64,000 bases of DNA from CAXBMB01 sp052078155 (GCA_052078155.1 JBQJBP010000001.1:1426001-1490000), one strand, 5' to 3'; counted from the first letter of the stretch, positions 34,170-41,864 are shown. Made by a program: numbers and translations. Notes: generated from the letters alone by a model not told the origin.

Positions 34170-35657
34170 TTAGAATCGGGGGATGTCGGGAAAGGGCATC
34201 TGGCCCCCATGAATGTGCATGCGACCCAGTTCGGCGCAGCGGTGCAGTTCCGGGAAGACCTTGCCGGGATTGAGCAGACCATCAGGATCAAACACACATT
34301 TCACCCGGTTTTGCTGCTTCAGGTCTGCGTCCGTGAACATGGTGTTCATCAGGTCTCGTTTTTCAACGCCCACCCCATGTTCGCCGGACAGGACCCCGCC
34401 GACTTCAACGCAGAGCTTCAGGATCTCAGCACCGAATTCTTCGGTCTTTTCCAGTTCACCGGGCACATTGGCATCGTAGAGGATCAGAGGATGCAGATTG
34501 CCGTCCCCGGCGTGGAAGACATTGGCAACCCGCAGATCGTACTGCTTGCTCAACTCGCGCATGCGGGCCAGAACCTCCGGCAAGCGGCGGCGGGGAATGG
34601 TCCCATCCATGCAGTAATAGTCGGGTGAGATACGGCCCACTGCCGGGAAAGCCGCTTTGCGGCCCGCCCAGAAGGTGGCGCGCTGTTCTTCGGATTCAGA
34701 GATGCGTTTGTAGCTCGCCCCCTGCCCGTCAACGATGGTGCTGACCCGGTCAATCAGATCATCCACCTCCACAGCAGGACCATCGAGCTCCACGATCAAC
34801 AGGGCCTCCACATCCAGTGGATAGCCTGCGTTCACAAAGTCATCGGCGGCCTTGATGGCCAGAGAGTCCATCATTTCCATGCCGCCGGGGATGATGCCCG
34901 CAGCGATGATGGCAGCCACAGCGTCCCCGGCCTGTTCGCTGGTTGGGAATCCCAGCAGCAGAGCCCGCTGCACCGGTGGCTGGCGCAACAGACGCACCGT
35001 CACTTCTGTGACTACCCCCAGCAGTCCTTCGGACCCGGTGATCAAGCCGAGGAAGTCATAACCTTCACTGTCGAGATGTTTGCCGCCCACCCGGATAACC
35101 GTGCCGTCGATCATCACCATTTCGACGCCCAGCAGGTTGTTGGTGGTCAGGCCATACTTCAGGGAATGCACCCCTCCGGAGTTCTCTGCCACGTTTCCGC
35201 CGATGGTGCAGGCAATCTGACTGGAGGGGTCAGGCGCATAATAGAAGCCATCGGCTTCAACCGCTTTGGTGATGCCCAGATTGGTCACCCCGGGCTGAAC
35301 CACCGCACAGCGGTTCTCGTAGTCCACATCCAGAATGCGGTTGAACTTGCCCAGCCCCAGCAAAATGCCGTCTTCCAGAGGCAAAGCCCCGCCGGACAGA
35401 GAGGTTCCCGCGCCCCGCGGCACGACCTTGACGCCCTTTTCATGGCAGTACCGCAGAACTGCGGATACCTGAGCGGTATCTTCCGGCAACACTACCAGCA
35501 GCGGCAGAGCCGAATAGGCTGTCAGCCCGTCACTCTCGTAAACGCGCCGCTCATCCTCGTCGAAAATCACCCCTTCACCCGGCACCAACTGGCGCAGGTC
35601 TTCGGCAATTTCCCGGCGACGGGCAATGACCTCTTGGTCCGGATCCGGCATTCGCAT
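34170..35657 (-). CDS. glcD: Glycolate oxidase, FAD-linked catalytic subunit
   Basis: 495 residues. FAD-binding-4 domain: VKVVPRGAGTSLSGGALPLE, QPGVTNLGITKAVEADGFYY, CTIGGNVAENSGGVHSLKYG. FAD-oxidase C-terminal domain: ANVFHAGDGNLHPLILYD with the metal/substrate histidines, and GGVLSGEHGVGVEKRDLMNT. The start ATG 35657 has GGAGAGA upstream. Oxidises glycolate (or D-lactate in related enzymes) on the cytoplasmic face. First gene of the operon; a GntR/FCD-type palindrome lies 68 bp upstream of the start. Confidence 0.96.
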   Translation of the reverse strand: MRMPDPDQEVIARRREIAEDLRQLVPGEGVIFDEDERRVYESDGLTAYSALPLLVVLPEDTAQVSAVLRYCHEKGVKVVPRGAGTSLSGGALPLEDGILLGLGKFNRILDVDYENRCAVVQPGVTNLGITKAVEADGFYYAPDPSSQIACTIGGNVAENSGGVHSLKYGLTTNNLLGVEMVMIDGTVIRVGGKHLDSEGYDFLGLITGSEGLLGVVTEVTVRLLRQPPVQRALLLGFPTSEQAGDAVAAIIAAGIIPGGMEMMDSLAIKAADDFVNAGYPLDVEALLIVELDGPAVEVDDLIDRVSTIVDGQGASYKRISESEEQRATFWAGRKAAFPAVGRISPDYYCMDGTIPRRRLPEVLARMRELSKQYDLRVANVFHAGDGNLHPLILYDANVPGELEKTEEFGAEILKLCVEVGGVLSGEHGVGVEKRDLMNTMFTDADLKQQNRVKCVFDPDGLLNPGKVFPELHRCAELGRMHIHGGQMPFPDIPRF

Positions 35658-35724
35658 GATGATCTCTCCTGCGTCAGGCCCTGTTTTCTGCGATTTTCAG
35701 CCTGACGTTTTCAAACTGTCAAAG

Positions 35725-35735
35725 TGGTATTACCA
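35725..35735. promoter_or_regulatory. GntR (FCD subfamily)-type operator upstream of glcD
   Basis: TGGTATTACCA is a perfect palindrome (longer context AGTGGTATTACCAATT), matching the TNGTNNNACNA pattern recognised by FadR-subfamily GntR proteins such as PdhR, LldR and GlcC. It lies 68 bp before the glcD ATG. No GntR gene is in the window, so a distant GlcC-like protein would be the partner (inference). Confidence 0.65.
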
Positions 35736-35879
35736 ATTTTTCGCTCCGGAGAAAAGCGAATATGACACAGCAGGGACAGTCCGGGTTCAGCCTGATGGGG
35801 TCACCCGCCTTCAAGACAGGTAACCGACAGCCCTGCCAGCAGACCAAAATGGTCACGATCTCGGGAGAAGAACGCAGAA

Positions 35880-35908
35880 AAGCCGCGTCTCCGAAGAGAG
35901 CGCGGCTT
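35880..35908 (-). terminator. Intrinsic terminator downstream of rpmJ
   Basis: AAGCCGCG pairs with CGCGGCTT, and TCTC/GAGA extends the stem with one bulged base. On the minus strand the tetraloop reads TTCG, a very stable loop. TTTTCTGCG follows on minus. It separates rpmJ from the glcD promoter region. Confidence 0.88.
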
Positions 35909-35958
35909 GTTCCTGTAACCCGGTGGCGATCTTCAGCAGAAGATCAGCGCAGCCTCAA

Positions 35959-36084
35959 TCAGCCCTGACGAGCTTTGAAACGGGGGTTCTTTTTGTTGAT
36001 CACGTATACGCGGCCACGGCGGCGCACGATACGGCAGCCTTTGTCGCGCAGCTTGGCGGTCTTAAGAGAGTTAATGACTTTCAT
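35959..36084 (-). CDS. rpmJ: 50S ribosomal protein L36
   Basis: 41 residues from ATG 36084, with GAGGAAAG upstream: MKVINSLKTAKLRDKGCRIV, RRRGRVYVINKKNPRFKARQ. This is the form common in Alphaproteobacteria that lacks the CxxC...C...H zinc site; only one cysteine remains, whereas the zinc form has CxxC. The frame stays open upstream to 36153 but those residues are unlike L36. It stands alone as a single transcription unit with a good -35/-10 pair and a strong terminator. Confidence 0.97.
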   Translation of the reverse strand: MKVINSLKTAKLRDKGCRIVRRRGRVYVINKKNPRFKARQG

Positions 36085-36420
36085 TTTTCTTTCCTCAGTT
36101 GCCGGCCCGAACCGGCCCGAATTGCAGCGCGGAACATAATGGGGCCTCTGCACTCTGTCAATGCACCCCTGCCCAACTTTTCCAGGAGATTTCCACGCAG
36201 CCGGACTTCAATCGACCTCCCCAGTGATTTCGAGGGTTAATCCCTTGAAATAGCTATAAAGATCAAGCTGATTTTTGGCGGGATAACGGCCCCGCCAACA
36301 GGGGCGACTCGCAGCCTTAAGTGGCCCAGCCTCTCACGGATTGGATCTGCGACTGCCGCAAGGCTGCATCCCAAGTCTGCGCGAATGTGAAAAGCAGCAG
36401 GTGGAAACCGTTGAACGCCT
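36085..36420. other. Noncoding region between the methyltransferase and rpmJ
   Basis: Holds the rpmJ promoter (separate entry). A hairpin TTGGCGGG/CCCGCCAA with an 8-base loop at about 36274-36297 lies downstream of the methyltransferase. It is preceded by TTTT on plus but followed by AAATC on minus, so it does not look like a terminator for that gene. Nothing else was seen. Confidence 0.4.
36133..36161 (-). promoter_or_regulatory. Sigma-70-type promoter of rpmJ
   Basis: On minus: TTGACA (36161-36156), a 17-bp spacer, TATGTT (36138-36133). The -35 box is perfect, the -10 box matches 4 of 6, and the spacer is optimal. It lies about 50 bp before the rpmJ ATG. Confidence 0.75.
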
Positions 36421-37467
36421 CTACCAGTCGCTCATCAGTTTGGTTTCTTTGCGCCCGATGACATAGAAGCGGTAGAGCTTGATGGCACCCTTTTCCATGA
36501 TGGCGCTGCGCCGGGTCCAGAGTTCCACTTCATTCACCAGGATTTCCGCCAGTTTCTTGTTACTGACGCACTCCCTGGAATGGCTGATGAAGTTCTTGAA
36601 ACCAGCAACCACCTTAGGCGCATAGGTGGACGAAATGTCTTCCATCACACGCACATCAAAACCGACATCACGCATCAGGTGTTCGTAATTGGACAGACTC
36701 CAGGGATAGAGCTTTCTCTGCTCACTGGCCGTCCACTCTTCGATCTGCTCGGCGTGCTCCACCCCTTCTTCAACGACAAAGTCGGTGAACATGAAGTGGC
36801 CCTGGGATTTCAAACTACCGGCTATGGACTTGAAGAGCTTTTCCTTGTTTCTGACACCGAAGAAAATCTCCGTTGCCAGCGCGCAGTCATAACTCTTCTT
36901 TTCCAGTTCCATTTCTTCAAAATTGCACAGACCCACGGGGGCTTTTTTCACCATACCCGCCTGCTCAGACAGAGCCTTTCCGGCTGTGGCAATCTCTTCG
37001 TCAGCCTCAAACGCCGACACCCAGGTATTGAATTCTTTGGAAATGGCGCGGGAGCCACCCCCCAGCCCACCGCCGAGGTGCAGCAGCTTCTTCGTTTCAT
37101 CCAGACCGAACGGCTTGACCAGATCCAGGACATGCTCTTCGCGCCCGGGCATGTTGAAACCATCACCCCAGACTTTCTGGGCAATGTGAACCCTGGCCGT
37201 TTCCCATTCCGGCAGGTTGGGATCCAGCTGATAAACGGCGTCATCTTCAGGCTCACCAACAGGTTCAGCGACGACAGGTCTTTCTTTGACCTTTAGTTCG
37301 TAGCCGCCCCACCAGGCCTTCAACCGCATTTTGAACGGGATATGCACGCGATCAGCAGCACTTCCCTGGTTCAGATCAGACAACTTTCCAGAGTCTCCAA
37401 GAGGACACCCAGTCTGCCCCAGGACAAAAGGTCGGGGCGTCAAAGGAATGTCCGTTTGTCGTGACAC
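36421..37467 (-). CDS. SAM-dependent methyltransferase, substrate unknown
   Basis: Up to 348 residues. The GTG at 37467 has no clear ribosome site, so the true start may be downstream, for example a TTG near residue 30 or ATG 37329 (MRLKAWWGGYELKVKERP). The class I methyltransferase core is clear: VLDLVKPFGLDETKKLLHLG, then motif I LGGGLGGGSRAIS, WVSAFEADEEIA, and SLKSQGHFMFTDFVVEEG. A Trp-rich segment (RLKAWWGGYEL) precedes it. The C-terminal part (YPWSLSNYEHLMRDVGFDVR) is of the Methyltransf_11/25 type. No neighbour hints at the substrate. Confidence 0.8.
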   Translation of the reverse strand: MSRQTDIPLTPRPFVLGQTGCPLGDSGKLSDLNQGSAADRVHIPFKMRLKAWWGGYELKVKERPVVAEPVGEPEDDAVYQLDPNLPEWETARVHIAQKVWGDGFNMPGREEHVLDLVKPFGLDETKKLLHLGGGLGGGSRAISKEFNTWVSAFEADEEIATAGKALSEQAGMVKKAPVGLCNFEEMELEKKSYDCALATEIFFGVRNKEKLFKSIAGSLKSQGHFMFTDFVVEEGVEHAEQIEEWTASEQRKLYPWSLSNYEHLMRDVGFDVRVMEDISSTYAPKVVAGFKNFISHSRECVSNKKLAEILVNEVELWTRRSAIMEKGAIKLYRFYVIGRKETKLMSDW

Positions 37468-37584
37468 TAATAAGAAGTGGTAAATTCAGTGTTAATTTGT
37501 CTGATCTGGAAATCTCAGGGGAAAAGGGGTCAATCCGCTTATGCTCCCCTTCTGCGCAGCATCCTGACGCCGGGCAGACAAGAA

Positions 37585-37632
37585 AAAGGCTGTTGTTTTG
37601 TCCCGGGTTAACCAGACAAAACAACAGCCTTT
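37585..37632 (-). terminator. Intrinsic terminator with an 18-bp stem
   Basis: AAAGGCTGTTGTTTTGTC (37585-37602) and its exact complement (37615-37632), loop 12 bases containing GGTTAACC. On minus it is followed by TTCTTG. It ends the small exported protein gene at 37679. Confidence 0.92.
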
Positions 37633-37678
37633 CGATTGCCCCCGTCCAAAACCTGAAGGGGGCCGATCCTGACCGGGC

Positions 37679-38116
37679 TTACTTGAAGAACACCACTTCA
37701 CTGCGGCTCTGAGGGGTTACCAGATCGACACAGTCGTCCCGTTCCCCGGATGCATCCCCGCACGGTGAGACGTCGTTGAGCAGGATTCGCGAGACATCTG
37801 CGCACTGCTGGCCCGCCAGGTCAAAGAGCTTCACCACCGACTTGCCTGCCCGCAGCGGGGCCGCATCAACAACAAGACGCTGGGTAATGACCCCGTCTGA
37901 ACCAAAGAAGATCAAATCGAGGCGAAAAGGGTCCAGCTGCTGATCTGTAGCATTTTCAAAGAGCAGATAGGTTCGGCAGGCGCCATCTCTTTGCTCGAGT
38001 TTGTTCAGTTCGATGGTGATGGTCTTGTCAGCACTGCTTTGCGCAGAGGCGCCAACCGCCTGCCCTGCCAGCAAAAGGGCTGCTCCCACAACAGCAATAA
38101 GTCGCCGCACCCGCAT
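37679..38116 (-). CDS. Small exported protein of unknown function
   Basis: Started at ATG 38116 (GGGAGA 7 bases upstream); an ATG at 38137 is less well placed. 145 residues with a signal peptide (MRVRRLIAVVGAALLLAGQA, VGASAQSS). The mature part has ITIELNKLEQRDGACRTYLL, FENATDQQLDPFRLDLIFFG, VVKLFDLAGQQCADVSRILL and a Cys-rich end (DVSPCGDASGERDDCVDLV). I recall similar short periplasmic proteins in Alphaproteobacteria often labelled only as signal-sequence-domain proteins. Four cysteines in the mature part could form two disulfides. Function is not known. Confidence 0.75.
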   Translation of the reverse strand: MRVRRLIAVVGAALLLAGQAVGASAQSSADKTITIELNKLEQRDGACRTYLLFENATDQQLDPFRLDLIFFGSDGVITQRLVVDAAPLRAGKSVVKLFDLAGQQCADVSRILLNDVSPCGDASGERDDCVDLVTPQSRSEVVFFK

Positions 38117-38541
38117 CACTAGTCTCCCATGTTCCATACGTCATGACTGTCCAGGGCTGTTTGCTTTTTGTGTGCCAGCCTCTGGCCACTCCCGTTTCAG
38201 TCTTGGCTTCCGACGGTGAGGTCTTGCCAGCCGGATGGGCATACCTGCCCATCATGGCCTGACCTGCCGGAAGGCTCTGTTTGATTGCGGTGTTAACCTA
38301 ACCTGTAATCGGTGGAAGGCAAACAGCCCGAGGGCACTTTAAGAAAAATCTTCACAGAGGCAATTTAAATCTTGCTATTGATAATCATTCTCATTTATAT
38401 CTCTCTCCACGACACGAACACAGCCGGATGAACAGTCTGACCGACAGACAGTTACTTCGGCGACCCTCCAGCCCAGGCAGTGAACCTGCCATGGCCGGAG
38501 CAGAGTGAACGAAGACCAGAAGATCAGGACAAGGGGTCACG
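38117..38541 (+). other. Divergent intergenic region with iron box and stable hairpin
   Basis: About 425 bp. It includes GATGGGCA/TGCCCATC (38234-38253, perfect 8-bp stem, 4-base loop TACC), an AT-rich patch from about 38340, and the Fur-box-like site listed separately. The AT-rich patch stands out from the GC-rich surroundings and is a likely promoter for the gene at 38542. Confidence 0.5.
38377..38397 (+). promoter_or_regulatory. Fur-box-like iron operator
   Basis: The segment TTGATAATCATTCTCATTTA resembles the Fur 19-mer: read as hexamers, GATAAT CATTCT CATTTA fits the NATWAT pattern. It lies about 145 bp before the gene at 38542 in an AT-rich stretch. It suggests iron control of the downstream genes (inference). 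Confidence 0.7.
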
Positions 38542-39066
38542 ATGACCTGCCACCGCACGCTTTCATATCCGTACCAGCGCCTCTCCGGATACTCCTTGAT
38601 GGATCTGGACCATGGGGAGCAACTGCTGGTCTGGGCGTCCCGGAGATGGTTGTCAGGCAAGCCACAGTGGAAGGCTGTGGAGATGGAGTACGCTCTGTCT
38701 TTGGGCCAGAAGGCCGGGCCGACAGCGTTGCTGGCTCTGGAACAGTTGCTGTCTTTGTTGCGGCATCACGCCAAGCGCACGCTGTTTCTGAACAGGGCTT
38801 CCTCCGGCCAGCTCAGCAGCGATGAAGTTCGCCTGCTGAACCTGCTCGCTCTGACGCAAATGAAAGAAGAGAGTGCGGAGCTGTCCTGGCGCTTCATGGT
38901 GCAGCAAAGCTACTGCGGGGAAGCGGCTTTGAAGTGCCGCCTGCTGGCTGAGTGCTTCCTTGATGCCAACATGACGTTCGATCTGCGGACCAATCCTCCC
39001 CAGAGTCGCACGGAGGATGTGGCAGCAGAGCAAAGCGCGCCCTTTCTTATCGCGGGTCAGGCCTGA
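38542..39066 (+). CDS. Unknown soluble protein, probably iron-regulated
   Basis: 174 residues, not recognised. ATG 38542 has AAGGGG 6 bases upstream. No signal peptide or membrane segment. It looks mostly helical: MDLDHGEQLLVWASRRWLSG, EMEYALSLGQKAGPTALLAL, LSSDEVRLLNLLALTQMKEE and AALKCRLLAECFLDANM. Two isolated Cys occur in the C-terminal half. It is the first gene after the Fur-box-like site and on the same strand as the DUF2946 protein and PCu(A)C chaperone. A metal-homeostasis link rests on that position only. Confidence 0.65.
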   Translation: MTCHRTLSYPYQRLSGYSLMDLDHGEQLLVWASRRWLSGKPQWKAVEMEYALSLGQKAGPTALLALEQLLSLLRHHAKRTLFLNRASSGQLSSDEVRLLNLLALTQMKEESAELSWRFMVQQSYCGEAALKCRLLAECFLDANMTFDLRTNPPQSRTEDVAAEQSAPFLIAGQA

Positions 39067-39492
39067 AGCCGACCCCTCGGCACCCTTGGTGCCCCAGCAG
39101 GACGCAACCTGCTGAAAGACAAAGACACAGAGAAGCTGCGGGCCCTCAACGTTAGCCCGCAGTGTCCCGGGGCCAGGAGTGATTTGGGGGCAAGCCGTTC
39201 CTGGTCCCGGGACCTACCTTTACCGCAACATCCCTTTTGACAGTTTGAAAACAGCCATCGCTGTTCTTGCGGTGCGCCGCCTCATCTGTGTGCCTTCCCA
39301 CCCCGTGCGACTTGACAGGCTCCCGGGTGGAACCAGACAGACCTTGCGGAAGCCCGGCCGGACAGAGAATCCAGGGCCATCTGGCAGTACCTCAGCAAAA
39401 GGGCGCGACGGATCGCCGCGATCAGATGCAAAAGCCTGCAATCCGACAAAAGCCGACTTGCCAACTGTCTTGAGTTGGATAAGCTCTGCGAC
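39067..39492 (+). other. Noncoding region with two strong inverted repeats
   Basis: CTGCGGGC/GCCCGCAG (39136-39143 and 39155-39162) is followed at once by a 15-bp inverted repeat with a single G-U pair: arms 39164-39178 (GTCCCGGGGCCAGGA) and 39199-39213 (TCCTGGTCCCGGGAC), 20-base loop. Neither has a U-tract. They lie in the 5' region of the DUF2946 gene and could be a transcript stabiliser, processing site or translational control element. Confidence 0.55.
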
Positions 39493-40050
39493 ATGCGTTA
39501 TCTGCGAGTCCATAAATCTGGCACCAGCCGCAGCAACCGTCGGGGCAAATTCTCCCCCGCGGCAGCTGTCGCTTGCCTGACGCCCCGCCGGATGACGCAT
39601 CTGCTGGCCATTCTGGCTCTTCTGGCCCAGTCCTTTGTCGGCTTGGGTCAGGCACAGGCCCGTCTGGCAGATCAGGCGATCCAGAACCTGGATCAGCGTT
39701 CTGCCGAGATCTCTCAAAGTGCAGATCAAAACGCAGAAGCTGAAAAGCTGCTGACGCAGAGCACTCCCTTTAGCAGCTACATTGTGGTGTGCACGCCTGA
39801 CGGGTTGAAAAAGATCTCCCTGTCTGACAGCGCCGCTTTGGCTGAAGGGAATCCCTTGTCCGGTCAGCCGGATTGCCCGGTCTGTATTCCAGCAGTTCAG
39901 GCTGGTTTGGCCGTCGTTACCGCCACAGCACTGACCACTGGCTTTCCCAAGCTGACCCTGGCTCCGCCTGCCCTGGCTCATGACCAGGCATTCCCCGCCG
40001 CGGTTTATGGTCAGCTGCACAGTCGGGCCCCGCCTCTTTTCCAGGCATAA
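39493..40050 (+). CDS. DUF2946-type exported protein, copper-associated
   Basis: Start uncertain: TTG 39475, ATG 39493 or ATG 39592, none with a strong ribosome site; the last would put a signal-peptide-like helix right at the N terminus (MTHLLAILALLAQSFVGLGQ). The mature part has PFSSYIVVCTPDGLKKISL and PDCPVCIPAVQAGLAVVTAT; the CTPDG...CPxC pattern is the DUF2946 signature, a family often found beside copper genes. The three Cys could bind Cu(I). It is followed by the PCu(A)C chaperone 260 bp downstream. Confidence 0.7.
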   Translation: MRYLRVHKSGTSRSNRRGKFSPAAAVACLTPRRMTHLLAILALLAQSFVGLGQAQARLADQAIQNLDQRSAEISQSADQNAEAEKLLTQSTPFSSYIVVCTPDGLKKISLSDSAALAEGNPLSGQPDCPVCIPAVQAGLAVVTATALTTGFPKLTLAPPALAHDQAFPAAVYGQLHSRAPPLFQA

Positions 40051-40309
40051 CGGTTTCAGTCATCTGATCCGATTGCCTGCGCCTGCCCTGAACTAGGTCC
40101 TGTGCAGGTCCCCCGGCCTCTGTTCTGGTCTACCCCCTTCTTCAAAGCATAAGACCGCACCGCTCTGACAGACCGTCTTTGTCTCTGTTCTGAAGGTGTC
40201 ATCCTCGTGGGTCCCCCCTGTGCAGAGGTCTGACGAAGTGCTTTGCCCCTCATCTCACTCAGCTGACCGGTACCAGGCCGGAACGCCTTTTCATAAGGAA
40301 CAATCCAAG

Positions 40310-40858
40310 ATGAAAACCTTCCTCCAACGCAGCCTTCTGGCTCTCTCCCTGGCCCTCTTTTCTGCCAGCCTGCCCATCACCGTGGCACAGCAGGCCGAAG
40401 CGCAGACGGTGATGGCTGGGGACATCATGATCAAGGAACCGGTTGCCCGGGCTTCAGCTGGCCCCGCCAAAGCCGGTGCGTCCTACATGATGCTGATGAA
40501 CAAAGGCAGCAGCGCAGATGTGCTGACCGGCGCCCGTTCTGACGTAGCCAAGACGACATCCATTCACACCCACCTGATGGAAGACGGCGTGGCGAAAATG
40601 CGTCCTGCCGGGCCTGTCGAAATTCCTGCCGGTGAAATGGTGACCTTCCAGCCGGGCGGTCTGCACGTCATGTACATCGGCCTGCACGCGCCGTTCAAAA
40701 AAGGCGACAGCTTCCCGGTGACCCTGATGTTCGAAAAGGCTGGTGAAGTTGAGATCACAGTGACCGTCGGTGAAGTCGCTGCGGGGATGAACCACGGCAA
40801 CATGAGCCACGGAACCATGAATCACGGGACCATGAAAAAAGAAAAGAAAGCTGAGTAA
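40310..40858 (+). CDS. PCu(A)C-type periplasmic copper chaperone
   Basis: 182 residues from ATG 40310, AAGGAA 9 bases upstream. A signal peptide (MKTFLQRSLLALSLALFSAS, cleavage near AEAQT) and the PCu(A)C fold: EPVARASAGPAKAGASYMML, the first Cu(I) ligand cluster HTHLMEDGVAKMRP, then PGGLHVMYIGL with the H-x-M pair about 20 residues later. It delivers copper to cytochrome oxidase CuA or other periplasmic targets. The C terminus adds three Met/His repeats (MNHGNMSHGTMNHGTM), which probably bind extra copper. Confidence 0.93.
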   Translation: MKTFLQRSLLALSLALFSASLPITVAQQAEAQTVMAGDIMIKEPVARASAGPAKAGASYMMLMNKGSSADVLTGARSDVAKTTSIHTHLMEDGVAKMRPAGPVEIPAGEMVTFQPGGLHVMYIGLHAPFKKGDSFPVTLMFEKAGEVEITVTVGEVAAGMNHGNMSHGTMNHGTMKKEKKAE

Positions 40859-41343
40859 GTCAGAGGTCACAGGTTCCGGGCTGCGGCAAGAAAGCCAGCA
40901 GCCCAAAAGAAACATGGGCCGTTCCTGCTGCAGGAAGGCCCATGCGCCACGGTCAGATCACCCGGGAGGTTGCCTCCTCCAATCTGTGCGGTGGCCTGTC
41001 TCTCCGGTCGGTGATTGGGAGTGAGCCCCTGATCACCGCCCCGGGCAGGCTTTAAGCCGCGCAGTGGGCTGTTCGGATCGTTGTCTCTAAAACTAACAGG
41101 TGGGCCTCATGACGAGGTCCACCTCTTTTTTTGCCTGTCTGCCACCAGCTTGCAAGCCTTCTGATGGCAAAATCAGCCTGCCGGCTTGCGGCAAAAGGTC
41201 TTATGACGGGCGATGCGGCCTGACCTGCTCGCCCCGCGATCCACAGTCAAGCTGGTTTTGGAGCCGCCGCAAGATGCTACTGTCGATCACACTCTGAAGC
41301 CACTGTATCGGAGGGCGGTGGACGCCCCCTACCAGACAGCCGT
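40859..41343 (+). other. Highly structured noncoding stretch after the copper chaperone
   Basis: About 485 bp without a supported gene. Consecutive stem-loops: 40878-40904 (GGGCTGC/GCAGCCC plus GGC/GCC), 40913-40944 (CATGGGCC/GGCCCATG plus TTCCTG/CAGGAA), 40964-40978 (GGGAGG/CCTCCT). Then a rod from 40985 to 41063 in which TGTGCGG/CCGCGCA, GCCTG/CAGGC, CCGG/CCGG and CGGTGAT/ATCACCG pair in order. The run closes at a strong terminator (41098-41132). It could be an independent small RNA or a structured 3' UTR. It does not match any RNA family I can identify with confidence. Confidence 0.5.
41098..41132 (+). terminator. Intrinsic terminator of the structured region
   Basis: AGGTGGGCCTC (41098-41108), 5-base loop, GAGGTCCACCT (41114-41124): 11 bp with one G-U pair, followed by CTTTTTTTG. 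It is about 240 bp past the copper chaperone stop, far for a simple mRNA terminator. Confidence 0.9.
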
Positions 41344-41724
41344 CTAGAGAAGACCTTCTTCTTCCAGAACCTTGCGGGCCACCCGAAAACACTCCAGGCT
41401 TTGCGGCACCCCGCAATAGATGCCGATCACATGGATGATGGCCTGGATTTCCTTCTTGCTGACCCCGTTGTTCAAAGCGCCGCGACAGTGGGTTTCCCAT
41501 TCATGCATCTTCCCCAACGCCCCGATCATCGACAGGTTCATCATGGAGCGGGTCTTGGCATCAATGGTTTCATCCCCCCAGCCAAAGCCCCAGCACCAGG
41601 CGGTCATCGCCTCCTGAAACGGCAGAGTGAAATCATCGGCAGCGGCGAGATTCTTCTCGACATACGCCGCCCCGAGCGTCGCCTTGCGTTTTGCCAGCCC
41701 CTTGTCAAAAAGGTCCTGATCCAT
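41344..41724 (-). CDS. Carboxymuconolactone decarboxylase / AhpD-like protein
   Basis: 126 residues, ATG 41724 with GGAGAGG upstream. The all-helical CMD fold is indicated by FDKGLAKRKATLGAAYVEKN, WCWGFGWGDETIDAKTRSMM, LGKMHEWETHCRGALNNGVS and EIQAIIHVIGIYCGVPQSLE. The E..xH motif of the PcaC branch is present (HEWETHCRGAL). The CxxC thiol pair of true AhpD is missing, so peroxidase activity is unlikely; a decarboxylase or structural role is more plausible. It is upstream of the Rieske oxygenase on another transcript separated by copy B of the repeat. Confidence 0.85.
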   Translation of the reverse strand: MDQDLFDKGLAKRKATLGAAYVEKNLAAADDFTLPFQEAMTAWCWGFGWGDETIDAKTRSMMNLSMIGALGKMHEWETHCRGALNNGVSKKEIQAIIHVIGIYCGVPQSLECFRVARKVLEEEGLL

Positions 41725-41750
41725 GCTGTTTTCCTCTCCTGTTCACTTCT

Positions 41751-41834
41751 AGAGTCAAATCGGTTTAAGCGGACTCACTACGTGAGGGCACTTGAAGCGT
41801 GAATTTGCCTCTCTTCAAAATGTTAGAAAATGAT
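41751..41834 (+). repeat. Dispersed intergenic repeat, copy B
   Basis: Second copy of the unit at 23096, same orientation. Core 41751-41801 contains ATCGGTTTAAGCGGACTCAC, TACGTGAG and CACTTGAAGCGTG; the weaker distal part runs to GTTAGAAAATGATTC near 41834. Here the internal palindrome CTCAC-TAC-GTGAG is perfect. It lies between the AhpD-like gene and the Rieske gene. Confidence 0.75.
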
Positions 41835-41864
41835 TCACGGTTTAGTTCCAAGCGCAAAGCCAGT

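Noticed and set aside
36274..36297. Hairpin TTGGCGGG/CCCGCCAA as terminator of the methyltransferase
   Set aside because: Followed by AAATC rather than U on the minus strand, so it does not fit an intrinsic terminator for that gene.
38505..38825. Plus-strand 106-codon frame overlapping the gene at 38542
   Set aside because: The longer frame starting at 38542 has a good ribosome site and protein-like helices; this one does not.
40985..41063. Assignment of the rod-shaped RNA as 6S or 4.5S
   Set aside because: No GGAA apical loop of 4.5S and no conserved 6S bubble sequence could be matched by eye; kept only as a structured candidate.
41344..41724. AhpD peroxidase
   Set aside because: The protein lacks the CxxC thiol pair, so only the broader carboxymuconolactone decarboxylase family was called.
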